Source: Algibacter miyuki (GTDB taxonomy: Bacteria; Bacteroidota; Bacteroidia; Flavobacteriales; Flavobacteriaceae). From it: DNA of 64,000 nt. Below are positions 8,938 to 17,184 of this stretch, one piece after another; the stretch's first letter is position 1, and every line of letters begins with the position of its first letter. A program made the position numbers and the translations under genes. Location: NCBI RefSeq assembly GCF_042427745.1, contig NZ_JBHMFA010000005.1; one strand, given 5' to 3'. Under the pieces are notes generated by a model. That model worked only from the letters and a program-made list of their open reading frames with translations. It was not told where the DNA came from and ran no database searches.

Positions 8938-10033
8938 AATTTTACATATTGTTGGAAAAATGAATCGTGCTGGTGCTGAAACCATGATCATGAATTTATA
9001 TCGTAAATTAGATAGAACGAAGTTTCAGTTTGACTTTATTTATTTTACTAATGAAACCTGTGATTACGATCAAGAAATTGAGACTTTAGGGGGACGTATA
9101 TTTAGAGTTTCAGGTAGCAATCCTATTACAAGAACAAAGGCGTTGTACACCTTACTCAAAAAAGAAGCGCCCTTTCATGCCGTACAATGCCATCAAATGT
9201 TTAGTAATGGTTTACACTTAATAGCAGCTAATTATGCAGGTGTTAAAATGAGAATTTCACATTCGCACAACACCAGTGACGCCAATAGCGACAAACTCAT
9301 AGGTAAAATATACCACAGCTTATCTAAGCTTTTAATAAAAAAATATAGCACACATTTTATAGCGTGTGGCGATGCTGCGGGTAAATTTTTGTTTCCCAAT
9401 GTTGAAAATGTCATGTTATTGCCAAACGCCGTAAACTTAGATAAGTTTTTAAATAGCCCAAAAGCAAATGCTGGACAGGTTTTTAATAATCCTTCTATAA
9501 CAAATGAAACATTTGTTATCTGTCAAATCGGAAGGTTAAACGAAGTGAAAAATCATGAATTTTCTGTTAAATTAGCACAATTCCTTAAGAAAAAAGGTAT
9601 TGATTTTCAGTTAATTATAGTGGGTGGCGGGCCTCTTGAAACTAAAATAAAAGCACAAGTGTCCGACTTAAAACTCACGGACTGTATTACATTTACAGGG
9701 GTTAGAAGTGATATTGAAACGGTGCTTGCTAATGCCAATTTAATGCTTATGCCCTCTTACTTTGAAGGTTTTCCTGTGGTTCTTGTTGAATCGCAAGTCA
9801 GCGGTATTCCTGCTTTAATATCCTCAAGTATTTCAAAAGAAGTTGATATGGGACTTGGACTTATTCATTTTTGTGACTTAGAAGACGATTTAAGCATATG
9901 GTTTGATAAAATAAAAGAAATTCGAACCATAAAATTACCAACGCCCCAAAAACGATATGATGTCTTATCTCAAGCTGGTTACAATATTGAATTAAGCATT
10001 AAAAAATTACAACACTTTTATGAAAACATATAA
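8930..10033 (+). CDS. Glycosyltransferase family 4 (EpsF-like)
   Basis: A 367-aa GT-B fold enzyme. The N-terminal domain begins ILHIVGKMNRAGAETMIMNL, and the C-terminal domain has IGRLNEVKNHE and the donor-binding EX7E block in PSYFEGFPVVLVESQ. The N-terminal pattern and CHQMFSNGLHL resemble EpsF and related exopolysaccharide transferases. It overlaps the preceding GT2 by 8 nt and the following GT2 by 14 nt, so the three are translated as a unit. Its role is to add one residue of the repeat unit. Sugar specificity is unknown. Confidence 0.9.
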   Translation: MNRILHIVGKMNRAGAETMIMNLYRKLDRTKFQFDFIYFTNETCDYDQEIETLGGRIFRVSGSNPITRTKALYTLLKKEAPFHAVQCHQMFSNGLHLIAANYAGVKMRISHSHNTSDANSDKLIGKIYHSLSKLLIKKYSTHFIACGDAAGKFLFPNVENVMLLPNAVNLDKFLNSPKANAGQVFNNPSITNETFVICQIGRLNEVKNHEFSVKLAQFLKKKGIDFQLIIVGGGPLETKIKAQVSDLKLTDCITFTGVRSDIETVLANANLMLMPSYFEGFPVVLVESQVSGIPALISSSISKEVDMGLGLIHFCDLEDDLSIWFDKIKEIRTIKLPTPQKRYDVLSQAGYNIELSIKKLQHFYENI

Positions 10034-10919
10034 CGATAACATTTTAGTTTCTATAGGTATTCCTTTTTATAATACAGAAAAATATTTAAAACTCGCTATT
10101 TTATCCGTTTTAAAACAAAGCTATACCAATTGGGAACTTATTTTAATGAATGACGGCAGCACTGATAATTCAGTAGCTATTGCCGAGGAATTTGCTAACA
10201 GTGATAGCCGTATTACACTACATAATGATGGAGTTAATAAGGGTTTACCTACGCGATTAAACCAATTATCACAGCTTGCCAATGGTCAGTTCTATGCTAG
10301 AATGGATGGGGATGACTTAATGCGCCCCGAAAGAATTGAAACACAGTTGGAATATCTTTTGAAGAATCCCGAAGTCGATCTAGTCGGCACAGGACTTGTT
10401 GCAATAGACAAAGACAATAATATTATTGGAATTAGAAAAGGGACAACGAATGATAATAAGAAATATACCATTCATGATTTAATTCATAAAGGATGGTGCG
10501 TTCACCCAACGATCATGGGAAAAGCATCCTGGTTTAAAGAACATCAATATGATGAACAGCTTACAAGAACGGAAGATTTTGATTTATGGGTTAGAACTAT
10601 TGGACAAAGTACCTTTACAAAAATGCAGTATTTAGGAATTTATTACAGAGAAGAAAGTGCTTTATCTCTTAAAAAATATATTGTATCAACAAAACAAGCT
10701 TTACGTTTATACTGGAAAAACAAATCCATTATAGGAGGGATAAACACCTTTATTATTTCTGTTAAGAAAGTATTGAAATTTTTGGTTTATATTGTATTTA
10801 ATTACACTGGGTTAATGCCTATAATCGTTAAGAAAAGGTCTGAAGAAATGAAAGCTACAGATATTAATTTTCATCAATCAATAATTAAATCAATTATTTC
10901 AGATAACACAAACAGCTAG
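10020..10919 (+). CDS. Glycosyltransferase family 2
   Basis: A 299-aa GT-A enzyme with VSIGIPFYNTEKYL at the start, LMNDGSTDNS in the nucleotide-binding region and the DxD motif in YARMDGDDLMRPER. The ordering resembles WfgS- and SpsA-like transferases. Its start lies 14 nt inside the upstream GT4 gene. It is the third glycosyltransferase of the first operon, so with the initiating enzyme at 26.5 kb and the GT4 at 21.6 kb the locus can account for a repeat unit of about five sugars (inference). Confidence 0.9.
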   Translation: MKTYNDNILVSIGIPFYNTEKYLKLAILSVLKQSYTNWELILMNDGSTDNSVAIAEEFANSDSRITLHNDGVNKGLPTRLNQLSQLANGQFYARMDGDDLMRPERIETQLEYLLKNPEVDLVGTGLVAIDKDNNIIGIRKGTTNDNKKYTIHDLIHKGWCVHPTIMGKASWFKEHQYDEQLTRTEDFDLWVRTIGQSTFTKMQYLGIYYREESALSLKKYIVSTKQALRLYWKNKSIIGGINTFIISVKKVLKFLVYIVFNYTGLMPIIVKKRSEEMKATDINFHQSIIKSIISDNTNS

Positions 10920-10928
10920 TTGTAATAT

Positions 10929-12164
10929 ATGAGATTCCTCTTTGAACACTTCACAACATCTGATTATTCCACGATATTTTCATGGGGTCTTTTTCTTTTT
11001 ATTCTTATTGGCTCTTTAAATTTGCGTTATGTAGAAACGAACACCAATAAGTATTTAAGAACCGATCGTAATTTATTAATAATTTTTGTAGTATTCATTA
11101 TTTTTTTATTTGGAACTCGAGGATTTAAAATTGGGACAGATACTTACAATTACCGTGTTTTTTACTTTAATCCTGGAATTAGAATTTCGAACGTTTATGA
11201 ATTTTTTAGCTTCTTTGAAACCGATATACTATTTGAGATTCTTATTTACTTCGCCTTCATGTTTAAGGATTTTACAGTATTTTTAGTAATAGTAGCCACA
11301 ATAATGAACGCTATGTTGTATGTTTTTGTTAGAAAATATACTAACTATGGTCGTAACGGCAGTAGTTTATTACTTTTTTTGTTAATCGCTTGTAATTTTG
11401 TTTTTTTTACGCATCAAACAAATACCATTCGAAATGGATTAGCAATTCCTTACATATTTTTTGGCATTTACTATTTAATGATAAAGAAAACAAATTACAC
11501 ATTATTGTTTTTTTTACTAGCTTTTTTATCTCACCGCACGGCTATTATTCCAATTGCCTGCGTCTTTTTTGCCATAAAATCTAAGAATATTGATTTAAAA
11601 TATTTTATAGCACTTTATGCCTTAGGTATACTAGCCGCCGCCGCCGGCTTCGGTTTCGATAAGCTTACTTTTTTAGCGAGTATGGGTGGTGATGATTTAG
11701 AGCGTTTATCATCTGTTGGTGAAACCACGTATCGTGTTGGCTTTCGTCCTGATTTCGTTTTATATAATACGATCTTCCTGGTCCTTGCGATTAAATTCAG
11801 TCCTAAAAAAAGTCCTCAAGACCTATTTTATCTTAAATACTATATACTAGCATCGATAATTTTCTTTTTTAACTTTAATATTCCTTATTCAGATAGGATT
11901 GGTGGTTATAGTTGGATTGCAATACCTCTATTGTTTTTTAGTATTATAAATAGCTCTTTTCCTAAGAAAAAATTACAAATGGCGACTTTATTTACTTTTT
12001 TCATTTTTTTCCTTAATTTTGTCTTATTGCCCCTCCTTACTTCTGGTTTGAGCTTGAAAAAACGCGATTTCACAAATAATTATCAATACGAAATAAAACA
12101 AGAATTTAAGGAATTAAACTTTAAGCACAATACACATAGCTCAGTCCTAACCTTTAAAATATAA
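10929..12164 (+). CDS. EpsG-family membrane protein, probable Wzy polysaccharide polymerase
   Basis: A 411-aa polytopic membrane protein with about 10 hydrophobic segments. The segment FLFGTRGFKIGTDTYNYR (around residues 58-75) is typical of EpsG/Wzy-like polymerases, which join lipid-linked repeat units on the periplasmic side of the inner membrane. It follows the glycosyltransferases in the operon, and no other polymerase candidate is present. Wzy proteins are poorly conserved, so the role rests on topology, this motif and position. Confidence 0.78.
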   Translation: MRFLFEHFTTSDYSTIFSWGLFLFILIGSLNLRYVETNTNKYLRTDRNLLIIFVVFIIFLFGTRGFKIGTDTYNYRVFYFNPGIRISNVYEFFSFFETDILFEILIYFAFMFKDFTVFLVIVATIMNAMLYVFVRKYTNYGRNGSSLLLFLLIACNFVFFTHQTNTIRNGLAIPYIFFGIYYLMIKKTNYTLLFFLLAFLSHRTAIIPIACVFFAIKSKNIDLKYFIALYALGILAAAAGFGFDKLTFLASMGGDDLERLSSVGETTYRVGFRPDFVLYNTIFLVLAIKFSPKKSPQDLFYLKYYILASIIFFFNFNIPYSDRIGGYSWIAIPLLFFSIINSSFPKKKLQMATLFTFFIFFLNFVLLPLLTSGLSLKKRDFTNNYQYEIKQEFKELNFKHNTHSSVLTFKI

Positions 12165-12174
12165 AACACCTACT

Positions 12175-13155
12175 ATGAATGGTAAATTTGTAATATCATT
12201 AGATTTTGAGCTTCATTGGGGGCTTTTTGACGCCAAATCCATAGAAGACTATAAAACCAATCTTCAAAATACACCAAAAGCCATTTCTAAAATACTTAAA
12301 CTAAGTGATCAATATAATGTAAGGTTAACCTTTTCTATAGTTGGATTTCTGTTTAATAAAAACAATATAGATCTAAAGGCAAACACCCCTGAACATCTTC
12401 CGACTTACGCTAATAGTAATTTTAACCCATACCCTTTAATTGAGACTATTGATAAAAATTATAAAACGCTTTCTCCATACTACTTTGCAAGACCTATTAT
12501 TGAAAAAATAGCACAAAACAAATTACACGAAATTGGCACGCATACTTATAGCCATTACTATTGCTTAGCATCAGGTCAAACAATAGATCAATTTGATTCC
12601 GACATTGAAACTGCTGTAAAGGTTAGTGCAGCACTAGATATTGATTGCAAAAGTATTATTTTTCCAAGAAATGAAGTAAACAATAAATACTTAGATGTTT
12701 GTGCTAAACACGGAATTACATCATATAGAGGTACAGAAAACGCATGGCCTTTTAAAAATACCAATTTTAATAAATTAGCACCAGCTTTTAGACTCTTAGA
12801 TAGCTACTTTAAAATTTTTGGCAACCACACCTATAATATTCAAAAGTTAAAAAATAATTTTAAACACTGCGTAAATCTTCCTTCTTCAAGATTTCTAAGA
12901 CCCTACAAAAAAAAGCTTTCTTTTTTAGAACCTTTAAAATTACGCAGAATTAAAAAAGCTATGACTTATGCTGCTAAACATAATGAATTATACCATTTAT
13001 GGTGGCACCCTCATAATTTTGGAAGTGATTTAAATAAAAATCTAGAAATTTTAACCGCAATATATACTCACTATCAAGAATTGCATAAAAAATATGGTTT
13101 TGAAAGTGAAACTATGACTTCTTTAAGTGCTAAACTCATGAACCAAGATAAATAA
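12175..13155 (+). CDS. Polysaccharide deacetylase (NodB-homology) family protein
   Basis: A 326-aa protein with the NodB metal site: Asp10 in ISLDFELHWG and the HxxxH pair His123/His127 in GTHTYSH. A late WWHPHNFG segment near residue 274 is seen in a sub-group of capsule-locus deacetylases. No signal peptide is visible, so it probably acts in the cytoplasm on a lipid-linked or nucleotide-linked sugar. The family removes N- or O-acetyl groups. The CapK-type ligase that follows could then acylate a freed amine (inference). Confidence 0.82.
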   Translation: MNGKFVISLDFELHWGLFDAKSIEDYKTNLQNTPKAISKILKLSDQYNVRLTFSIVGFLFNKNNIDLKANTPEHLPTYANSNFNPYPLIETIDKNYKTLSPYYFARPIIEKIAQNKLHEIGTHTYSHYYCLASGQTIDQFDSDIETAVKVSAALDIDCKSIIFPRNEVNNKYLDVCAKHGITSYRGTENAWPFKNTNFNKLAPAFRLLDSYFKIFGNHTYNIQKLKNNFKHCVNLPSSRFLRPYKKKLSFLEPLKLRRIKKAMTYAAKHNELYHLWWHPHNFGSDLNKNLEILTAIYTHYQELHKKYGFESETMTSLSAKLMNQDK

Positions 13156-13199
13156 AGACTTGTTTAGCTGTTACATTAATATTTCTAATTTAATAAAGA

Positions 13200-14603
13200 A
13201 TGAATTCTATACTCGAAAATATATTTGAAAAGAGCCCACTTTTCCTGCAAGAATCTATGATTAGTTTTTTCAATTATCGTGCCTATAAAACACGGTACGG
13301 CGGTGCCTATAAATCCTTTCTTAACCATTACAAATCTAATAATGGATTAACGCGCTCTCAATTACAAGATATCCAGTTAGAAAAATTGAAAATATTCTTA
13401 GACTATGCGAACACAAACTCATCTTATTACAAAAAGATATTCAAAGATGCTAATATAAACGATATTTCTAGTCTAAACGACTTACGAACACTTCCAATAA
13501 TAAATAAAGAAGATTTAAGAAATAATATTAACGACGTTTATACAATTTCAAAAGAAAAAGGTACACTAAGTAAAACAGGAGGAACCACAGGAAAATCGTT
13601 AGAAGTGCTTTATACTCCAAACGATTTACAAGAAAGGTTTGCGCTTTTAGATAACTTTAGAAATTGGTTTGGGTATGAATTAGGAAAAAAAACAGCTTGG
13701 TTTAGCGGAAAAAATTTGTTAAACTCGAGAGATATCAAACAAAATAGATTTTGGAAAACAGATAAACTTTACAATGTAAGGTATTACTCCACATTTCATA
13801 TTCACAGTAAATATTTAAAGCATTATCTGAATAACTTAATTAAATATAAACCCGAATACATTGTTGGTTTTCCTTCTACAATATATGAAATTGCAAAATT
13901 TGGTATTGCTAATAACATTGACTTCCCTTCAAACACAATAAAAGCTATTTTCCCCACGGCAGAAACCATTACGGAAGATATTAGAGTTATCTTAGAAAGT
14001 TACTTTAAAACCAATCTATATAATCAATATGCTTCTTCCGAAGGGGCACCTTTTATTTTTGAGTGTAAAAATAAAAAACTGCATTTAGAGTTGCAAAGTG
14101 GAGTGTTTGAGGTTTTAGATAATCAAGATGAGCCTTGTACAAAAGGCCGCCTAATAGTTACAGCTTTCAATACCCATGGTACTCCTTTGATTAGATATGA
14201 TATTGGTGACGAAATTGAATTACTACCTCAAGAAGAAACTTGTAGTTGTGGTAATAACAACCCTTTGATTAAACAAATTCTAGGTCGCATGTCCGATTAT
14301 ATTTATTCAGAAGAGAATGGTAAAATTAATTTAGGGAACATATCAAACTGTCTAAAAGGAGTAAAAGGTATTGTTAAATTTCAAATTCATCAAGCTGAAA
14401 TAAATAAGATAAATGTCTTAATTGAAAAAGACCCTTCTATTTATGAAGATAAGTATGAAAGTATATTCCTGAAAAATTTAATAGACCGTGTTGGCTCGAA
14501 AATGACAATATCACTCAATTATGTATCAGAAATTCCAGTTGAAAAAAGTGGTAAATATCGAATTGTAAAAAACACACTGAAATCCTCCGATTTAATCGTT
14601 TAA
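13200..14603 (+). CDS. CapK/PaaK-type adenylate-forming ligase
   Basis: A 467-aa member of the ANL superfamily, of the phenylacetate-CoA ligase-like branch found in capsule loci. The phosphate-binding loop LSKTGGTTGKS is near residue 123, YNQYASSEGAPF near 278 resembles the substrate-binding region, and LIRYDIGDEIEL is the conserved hinge-region block. Such proteins adenylate a carboxylic acid, and in polysaccharide loci they are thought to attach amino acids or other acyl groups to sugars. It is a paralogue of the gene at 23879. It ends the first tight operon, and a weak hairpin follows at 14602-14636. The acid substrate is unknown. Confidence 0.8.
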   Translation: MNSILENIFEKSPLFLQESMISFFNYRAYKTRYGGAYKSFLNHYKSNNGLTRSQLQDIQLEKLKIFLDYANTNSSYYKKIFKDANINDISSLNDLRTLPIINKEDLRNNINDVYTISKEKGTLSKTGGTTGKSLEVLYTPNDLQERFALLDNFRNWFGYELGKKTAWFSGKNLLNSRDIKQNRFWKTDKLYNVRYYSTFHIHSKYLKHYLNNLIKYKPEYIVGFPSTIYEIAKFGIANNIDFPSNTIKAIFPTAETITEDIRVILESYFKTNLYNQYASSEGAPFIFECKNKKLHLELQSGVFEVLDNQDEPCTKGRLIVTAFNTHGTPLIRYDIGDEIELLPQEETCSCGNNNPLIKQILGRMSDYIYSEENGKINLGNISNCLKGVKGIVKFQIHQAEINKINVLIEKDPSIYEDKYESIFLKNLIDRVGSKMTISLNYVSEIPVEKSGKYRIVKNTLKSSDLIV

Positions 14604-14775
14604 AAAACCCCACATCTTTCGTGTGATTTTTTATTAATATTCAGTACTTTAACTAAATAATCAGCCATTTCTTCGATAAAAAAAGGCTAACAAATATATC
14701 ATCGATATATTCCGACAATAATTAGTTCTTAATGTCCTAAATAATTAAAAATCGGAATTAACTTTAAAGTATCGA
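14602..14775 (+). other. Intergenic gap with weak terminator-like hairpin and a palindrome
   Basis: Just after the CapK-type gene an A-tract, CCACA, a short loop, TGTG and a T-tract (14602-14636) could form a weak terminator. Further on is a perfect 8-3-8 palindrome AATATATC/GATATATT (14693-14711). An inverted pair ATTCCGA/TCGGAAT (14709-14715 and 14752-14758) lies just before the next ATG. These suggest a new transcription unit starts at 14776, but no complete TTG/TAnnTTTG promoter is present. Confidence 0.4.
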
Positions 14776-15663
14776 ATGAGAATAATAGTTACGGGAGGAA
14801 GTGGTTTTATTGGTAATAAATTAGTAGAACAACTAAAATTATTTGGTCACAAAATTATAGTTATTGACTTAGTCAAACCTAAGTCTGATGTAGAATATAT
14901 AATTTTTGATATTAGTAATCCTAAAATACTTGATCAAAATTTCGGTAAAATTGATTACATCTTTCATATTGCAGCTCAATCCGGTGGTTACTTTAGTCTT
15001 AAAAACTCCTATGAAGATTGTTTATGGAATTCAGTAGGAACTCTAAACATAGTCAAACTAGCTCAGAAATTAAAGGTAAAAAAAATAGTATACACTAGTA
15101 CAATGGCTGTATACGGAAATGCAAAAGATGCTTCCGAATTAAGTCCTCCTAACCCTATTTCTTTTTATGGAGCCAGTAAATTAAGTGCAGAGTTTTATGT
15201 TAAATTATTAAAAGAACATAATTCAATTCCTTACACAATATTCCGATTGTTTGCAACTTATGGAGGAACTCAAAATCTGTTAAATGACCATCAAGGAATT
15301 TTAAGTATTTATTTAAATCAAGCCTTAAAAGGAAATGTTATTACTATTACGGGGGCTAAAAATAGAACTAGAGAACTTATTCACGTAAATGACGTAATAA
15401 AAGCACTTTCACTATCATTTAAAGAAATCACAGATAATGAGATCTATAATGTGACTTTTAAAGAAAATTTAACACCTGAAATTATTATTGATAAAATCAG
15501 TCAAAGACTAGGTAAAAATCTAAAAATTAAAGAGGTTAAAGGTTATTTAGGTGATCAGACATATATTACCGGTAATAATGAAAAACTAAAAACGTTAGGC
15601 TGGTCAGCGGACTACGATTTAGAAAAAGGATTAAATGAATTTATAAATTATTTAGAAGTATGA
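14776..15663 (+). CDS. NAD-dependent epimerase/dehydratase (extended SDR)
   Basis: A 295-aa SDR enzyme. GGSGFIGN is at residues 7-14, HIAAQSGG follows the central strand, and the catalytic pair is in YGASK (about residues 133-137). It acts on a nucleotide-linked sugar as 4-epimerase, 4,6-dehydratase or similar. The start of the next gene overlaps its stop (ATGA at 15660-15663), tying it to the CMP-sugar synthetase, so it may prepare the sugar that is later activated with CMP (inference). The substrate cannot be assigned. It is distinct from WbpP in sequence. Confidence 0.82.
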   Translation: MRIIVTGGSGFIGNKLVEQLKLFGHKIIVIDLVKPKSDVEYIIFDISNPKILDQNFGKIDYIFHIAAQSGGYFSLKNSYEDCLWNSVGTLNIVKLAQKLKVKKIVYTSTMAVYGNAKDASELSPPNPISFYGASKLSAEFYVKLLKEHNSIPYTIFRLFATYGGTQNLLNDHQGILSIYLNQALKGNVITITGAKNRTRELIHVNDVIKALSLSFKEITDNEIYNVTFKENLTPEIIIDKISQRLGKNLKIKEVKGYLGDQTYITGNNEKLKTLGWSADYDLEKGLNEFINYLEV

Positions 15664-16316
15664 AAAAAATAGTAGCCGTAATACCAATGAGAGCTGGTTC
15701 TCAAAGGGTCAAAGATAAAAATTTCAGAAAATTTGCTGAGAAATCACTTTTTGAATATAAAGTTGATCTAGTGAAAAATTTACCTGTGGATGACATAATA
15801 GTCAATACGGATAGTGAGCATGCCATTGAACTAGCAAAATCAATGGGTTTAAAATACCATAGGAGAGATCCTTATTTTGCAAGTTCTGAATGTTCAAATA
15901 GTGAGTACCATGAGTTTTTAGCACGTGAGACAGAGGCTGAAAATATTCTTATTGCCCAAGTTACAGCTCCTTTGATTTTAAAAGAGTCATATGTAAGAGC
16001 CATTGATACTTTCTTTGCCGAAGATTGTAATAGTCTAATGTCCGTAAAAAGTGTGAAAGAATTTTTATGGCATAATGGGAAAGCTGTTAATTATGATCCT
16101 TTAAATGCTCCAAATTCTCAAAACTTACCAGATTATGTAGCTCCAACATTTGGCTTAGTTATAGCAAATAGAGAAGCTATGTTGGAAGCTCGAAATCTTA
16201 TATGCTCAAAACCTTATTGGATGAAAGTAACACAAGCGGAAGCAATAGATATAGATACAGATGTCGATTTTGATTTTGCAGAGTTTATGTTCAAAAAAAT
16301 AGTATTAAAACAATAA
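15660..16316 (+). CDS. Acylneuraminate cytidylyltransferase family protein (CMP-sugar synthetase)
   Basis: A 218-aa nucleotidyltransferase with the family N-terminus VAVIPMRAGSQRVKDKN, equivalent to the CTP-binding PARxGSKxxxxKN motif of NeuA and KdsB. DDIIVNTDSEHAIELA and a QVTAPLI segment follow, as in NeuA-type enzymes. The family couples CTP to a 3-deoxy-ulosonic acid (sialic, legionaminic, pseudaminic acid or Kdo). No NeuB-type synthase is in the window, so the acceptor is unknown or made elsewhere. It overlaps the SDR gene by 4 nt and lies 10 bp before a GT42/DUF115-like gene that may use its product. Confidence 0.85.
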   Translation: MKKIVAVIPMRAGSQRVKDKNFRKFAEKSLFEYKVDLVKNLPVDDIIVNTDSEHAIELAKSMGLKYHRRDPYFASSECSNSEYHEFLARETEAENILIAQVTAPLILKESYVRAIDTFFAEDCNSLMSVKSVKEFLWHNGKAVNYDPLNAPNSQNLPDYVAPTFGLVIANREAMLEARNLICSKPYWMKVTQAEAIDIDTDVDFDFAEFMFKKIVLKQ

Positions 16317-16326
16317 AAACTGAGAT

Positions 16327-17082
16327 ATGCAGAAAGTTAAATTTTTTATAGTAAAAATTTACAATAAATTAATTACCAAACTAATACGACTTAAATTAAG
16401 CAAGCAACCAACAAAAATAAAATCTCTTAAAAATTATCATAAAAATGAAAGATGTTTTATTATAGGTAATGGACCTAGTTTAAAAACTGAAGATTTAGAT
16501 TATATAAAAAATGAAATATCATTTTCATGCAATATGATTTATGCTTTGTTACCCAAAACAAGTTGGCGTCCTTACTATTATTTTTCTCATGACCCTGGTT
16601 ATATTAGAAGAGTAAATAATCAAATAAAAGAGGTGCCAGCCAAAAAGAAATTTATTGGATACTTTTATGAAACAGCAAGCACAGTTTATAACGATTATAG
16701 AAATATTGCAGACCATATTTATTACATAAATAGATCAGATCCCTCTTACAAAAATGTTCAGTTTAGTTCGGATGTGAGTAAAAAAGTGGAATCTTGTGGC
16801 TCGGTATCCTTTGCCATGCTTCAATTCGCTGTATACATGGGATTTAAGGAAATTTACTTAATAGGTTTTGATCATAACCTAAACAGTAAAACAGAAAAAA
16901 TTCATTTTGACGGATATACTACCACTGGAAATAAAAAAGTAGATGTAAATATAGATGGATTAACGCAAGGTTTTATTAAAACAAAACAAATTTGTGATCA
17001 ACTAAATATTAAAATTTATAATTGTACGCGTGGAGGTAAATTGGAAGTTTTTGAAAGAAAAACTTTAGAAGAAGCTCTATAA
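16327..17082 (+). CDS. DUF115/GT42-like protein, candidate CMP-sugar glycosyltransferase
   Basis: A 251-aa protein with a Rossmann-like start CFIIGNGPSLKTEDLDYI (around residue 43). Later it has GSVSFAMLQFAVYMGFKEIY and LIGFDHNL. The same layout (GNGPSL near the N-terminus, then an S/G-containing helix, GYKEIYL and G.D) is familiar from Campylobacter sialyltransferase CstI (GT42) and from the MptE/Maf DUF115 family. That makes a CMP-sugar-using transferase plausible right after a CMP-sugar synthetase. The family link is from memory of motifs, so the catalytic role is inference. A strong terminator follows at 17105. Confidence 0.6.
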   Translation: MQKVKFFIVKIYNKLITKLIRLKLSKQPTKIKSLKNYHKNERCFIIGNGPSLKTEDLDYIKNEISFSCNMIYALLPKTSWRPYYYFSHDPGYIRRVNNQIKEVPAKKKFIGYFYETASTVYNDYRNIADHIYYINRSDPSYKNVQFSSDVSKKVESCGSVSFAMLQFAVYMGFKEIYLIGFDHNLNSKTEKIHFDGYTTTGNKKVDVNIDGLTQGFIKTKQICDQLNIKIYNCTRGGKLEVFERKTLEEAL

Positions 17083-17104
17083 GTTTTAAATCTTCATTAA
17101 ATAT

Positions 17105-17140
17105 AAAAAACTCAGAATTTTATAAAATTCTGAGTTTTTT
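17105..17140 (+). terminator. Strong intrinsic terminator after the first polysaccharide block
   Basis: A perfect 18-bp inverted repeat with core CTCAGAATTTTA/TAAAATTCTGAG, flanked by A6 and T6 tracts. It ends plus-strand transcription 22 bp after the GT42-like gene. Because it is symmetrical it could also stop minus-strand transcription from the beta-helix gene that ends at 17185. Confidence 0.9.
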
Positions 17141-17184
17141 TAGCTTCTCGTATAAACTAATATCCAAGTTTATAAAAAAACCCT

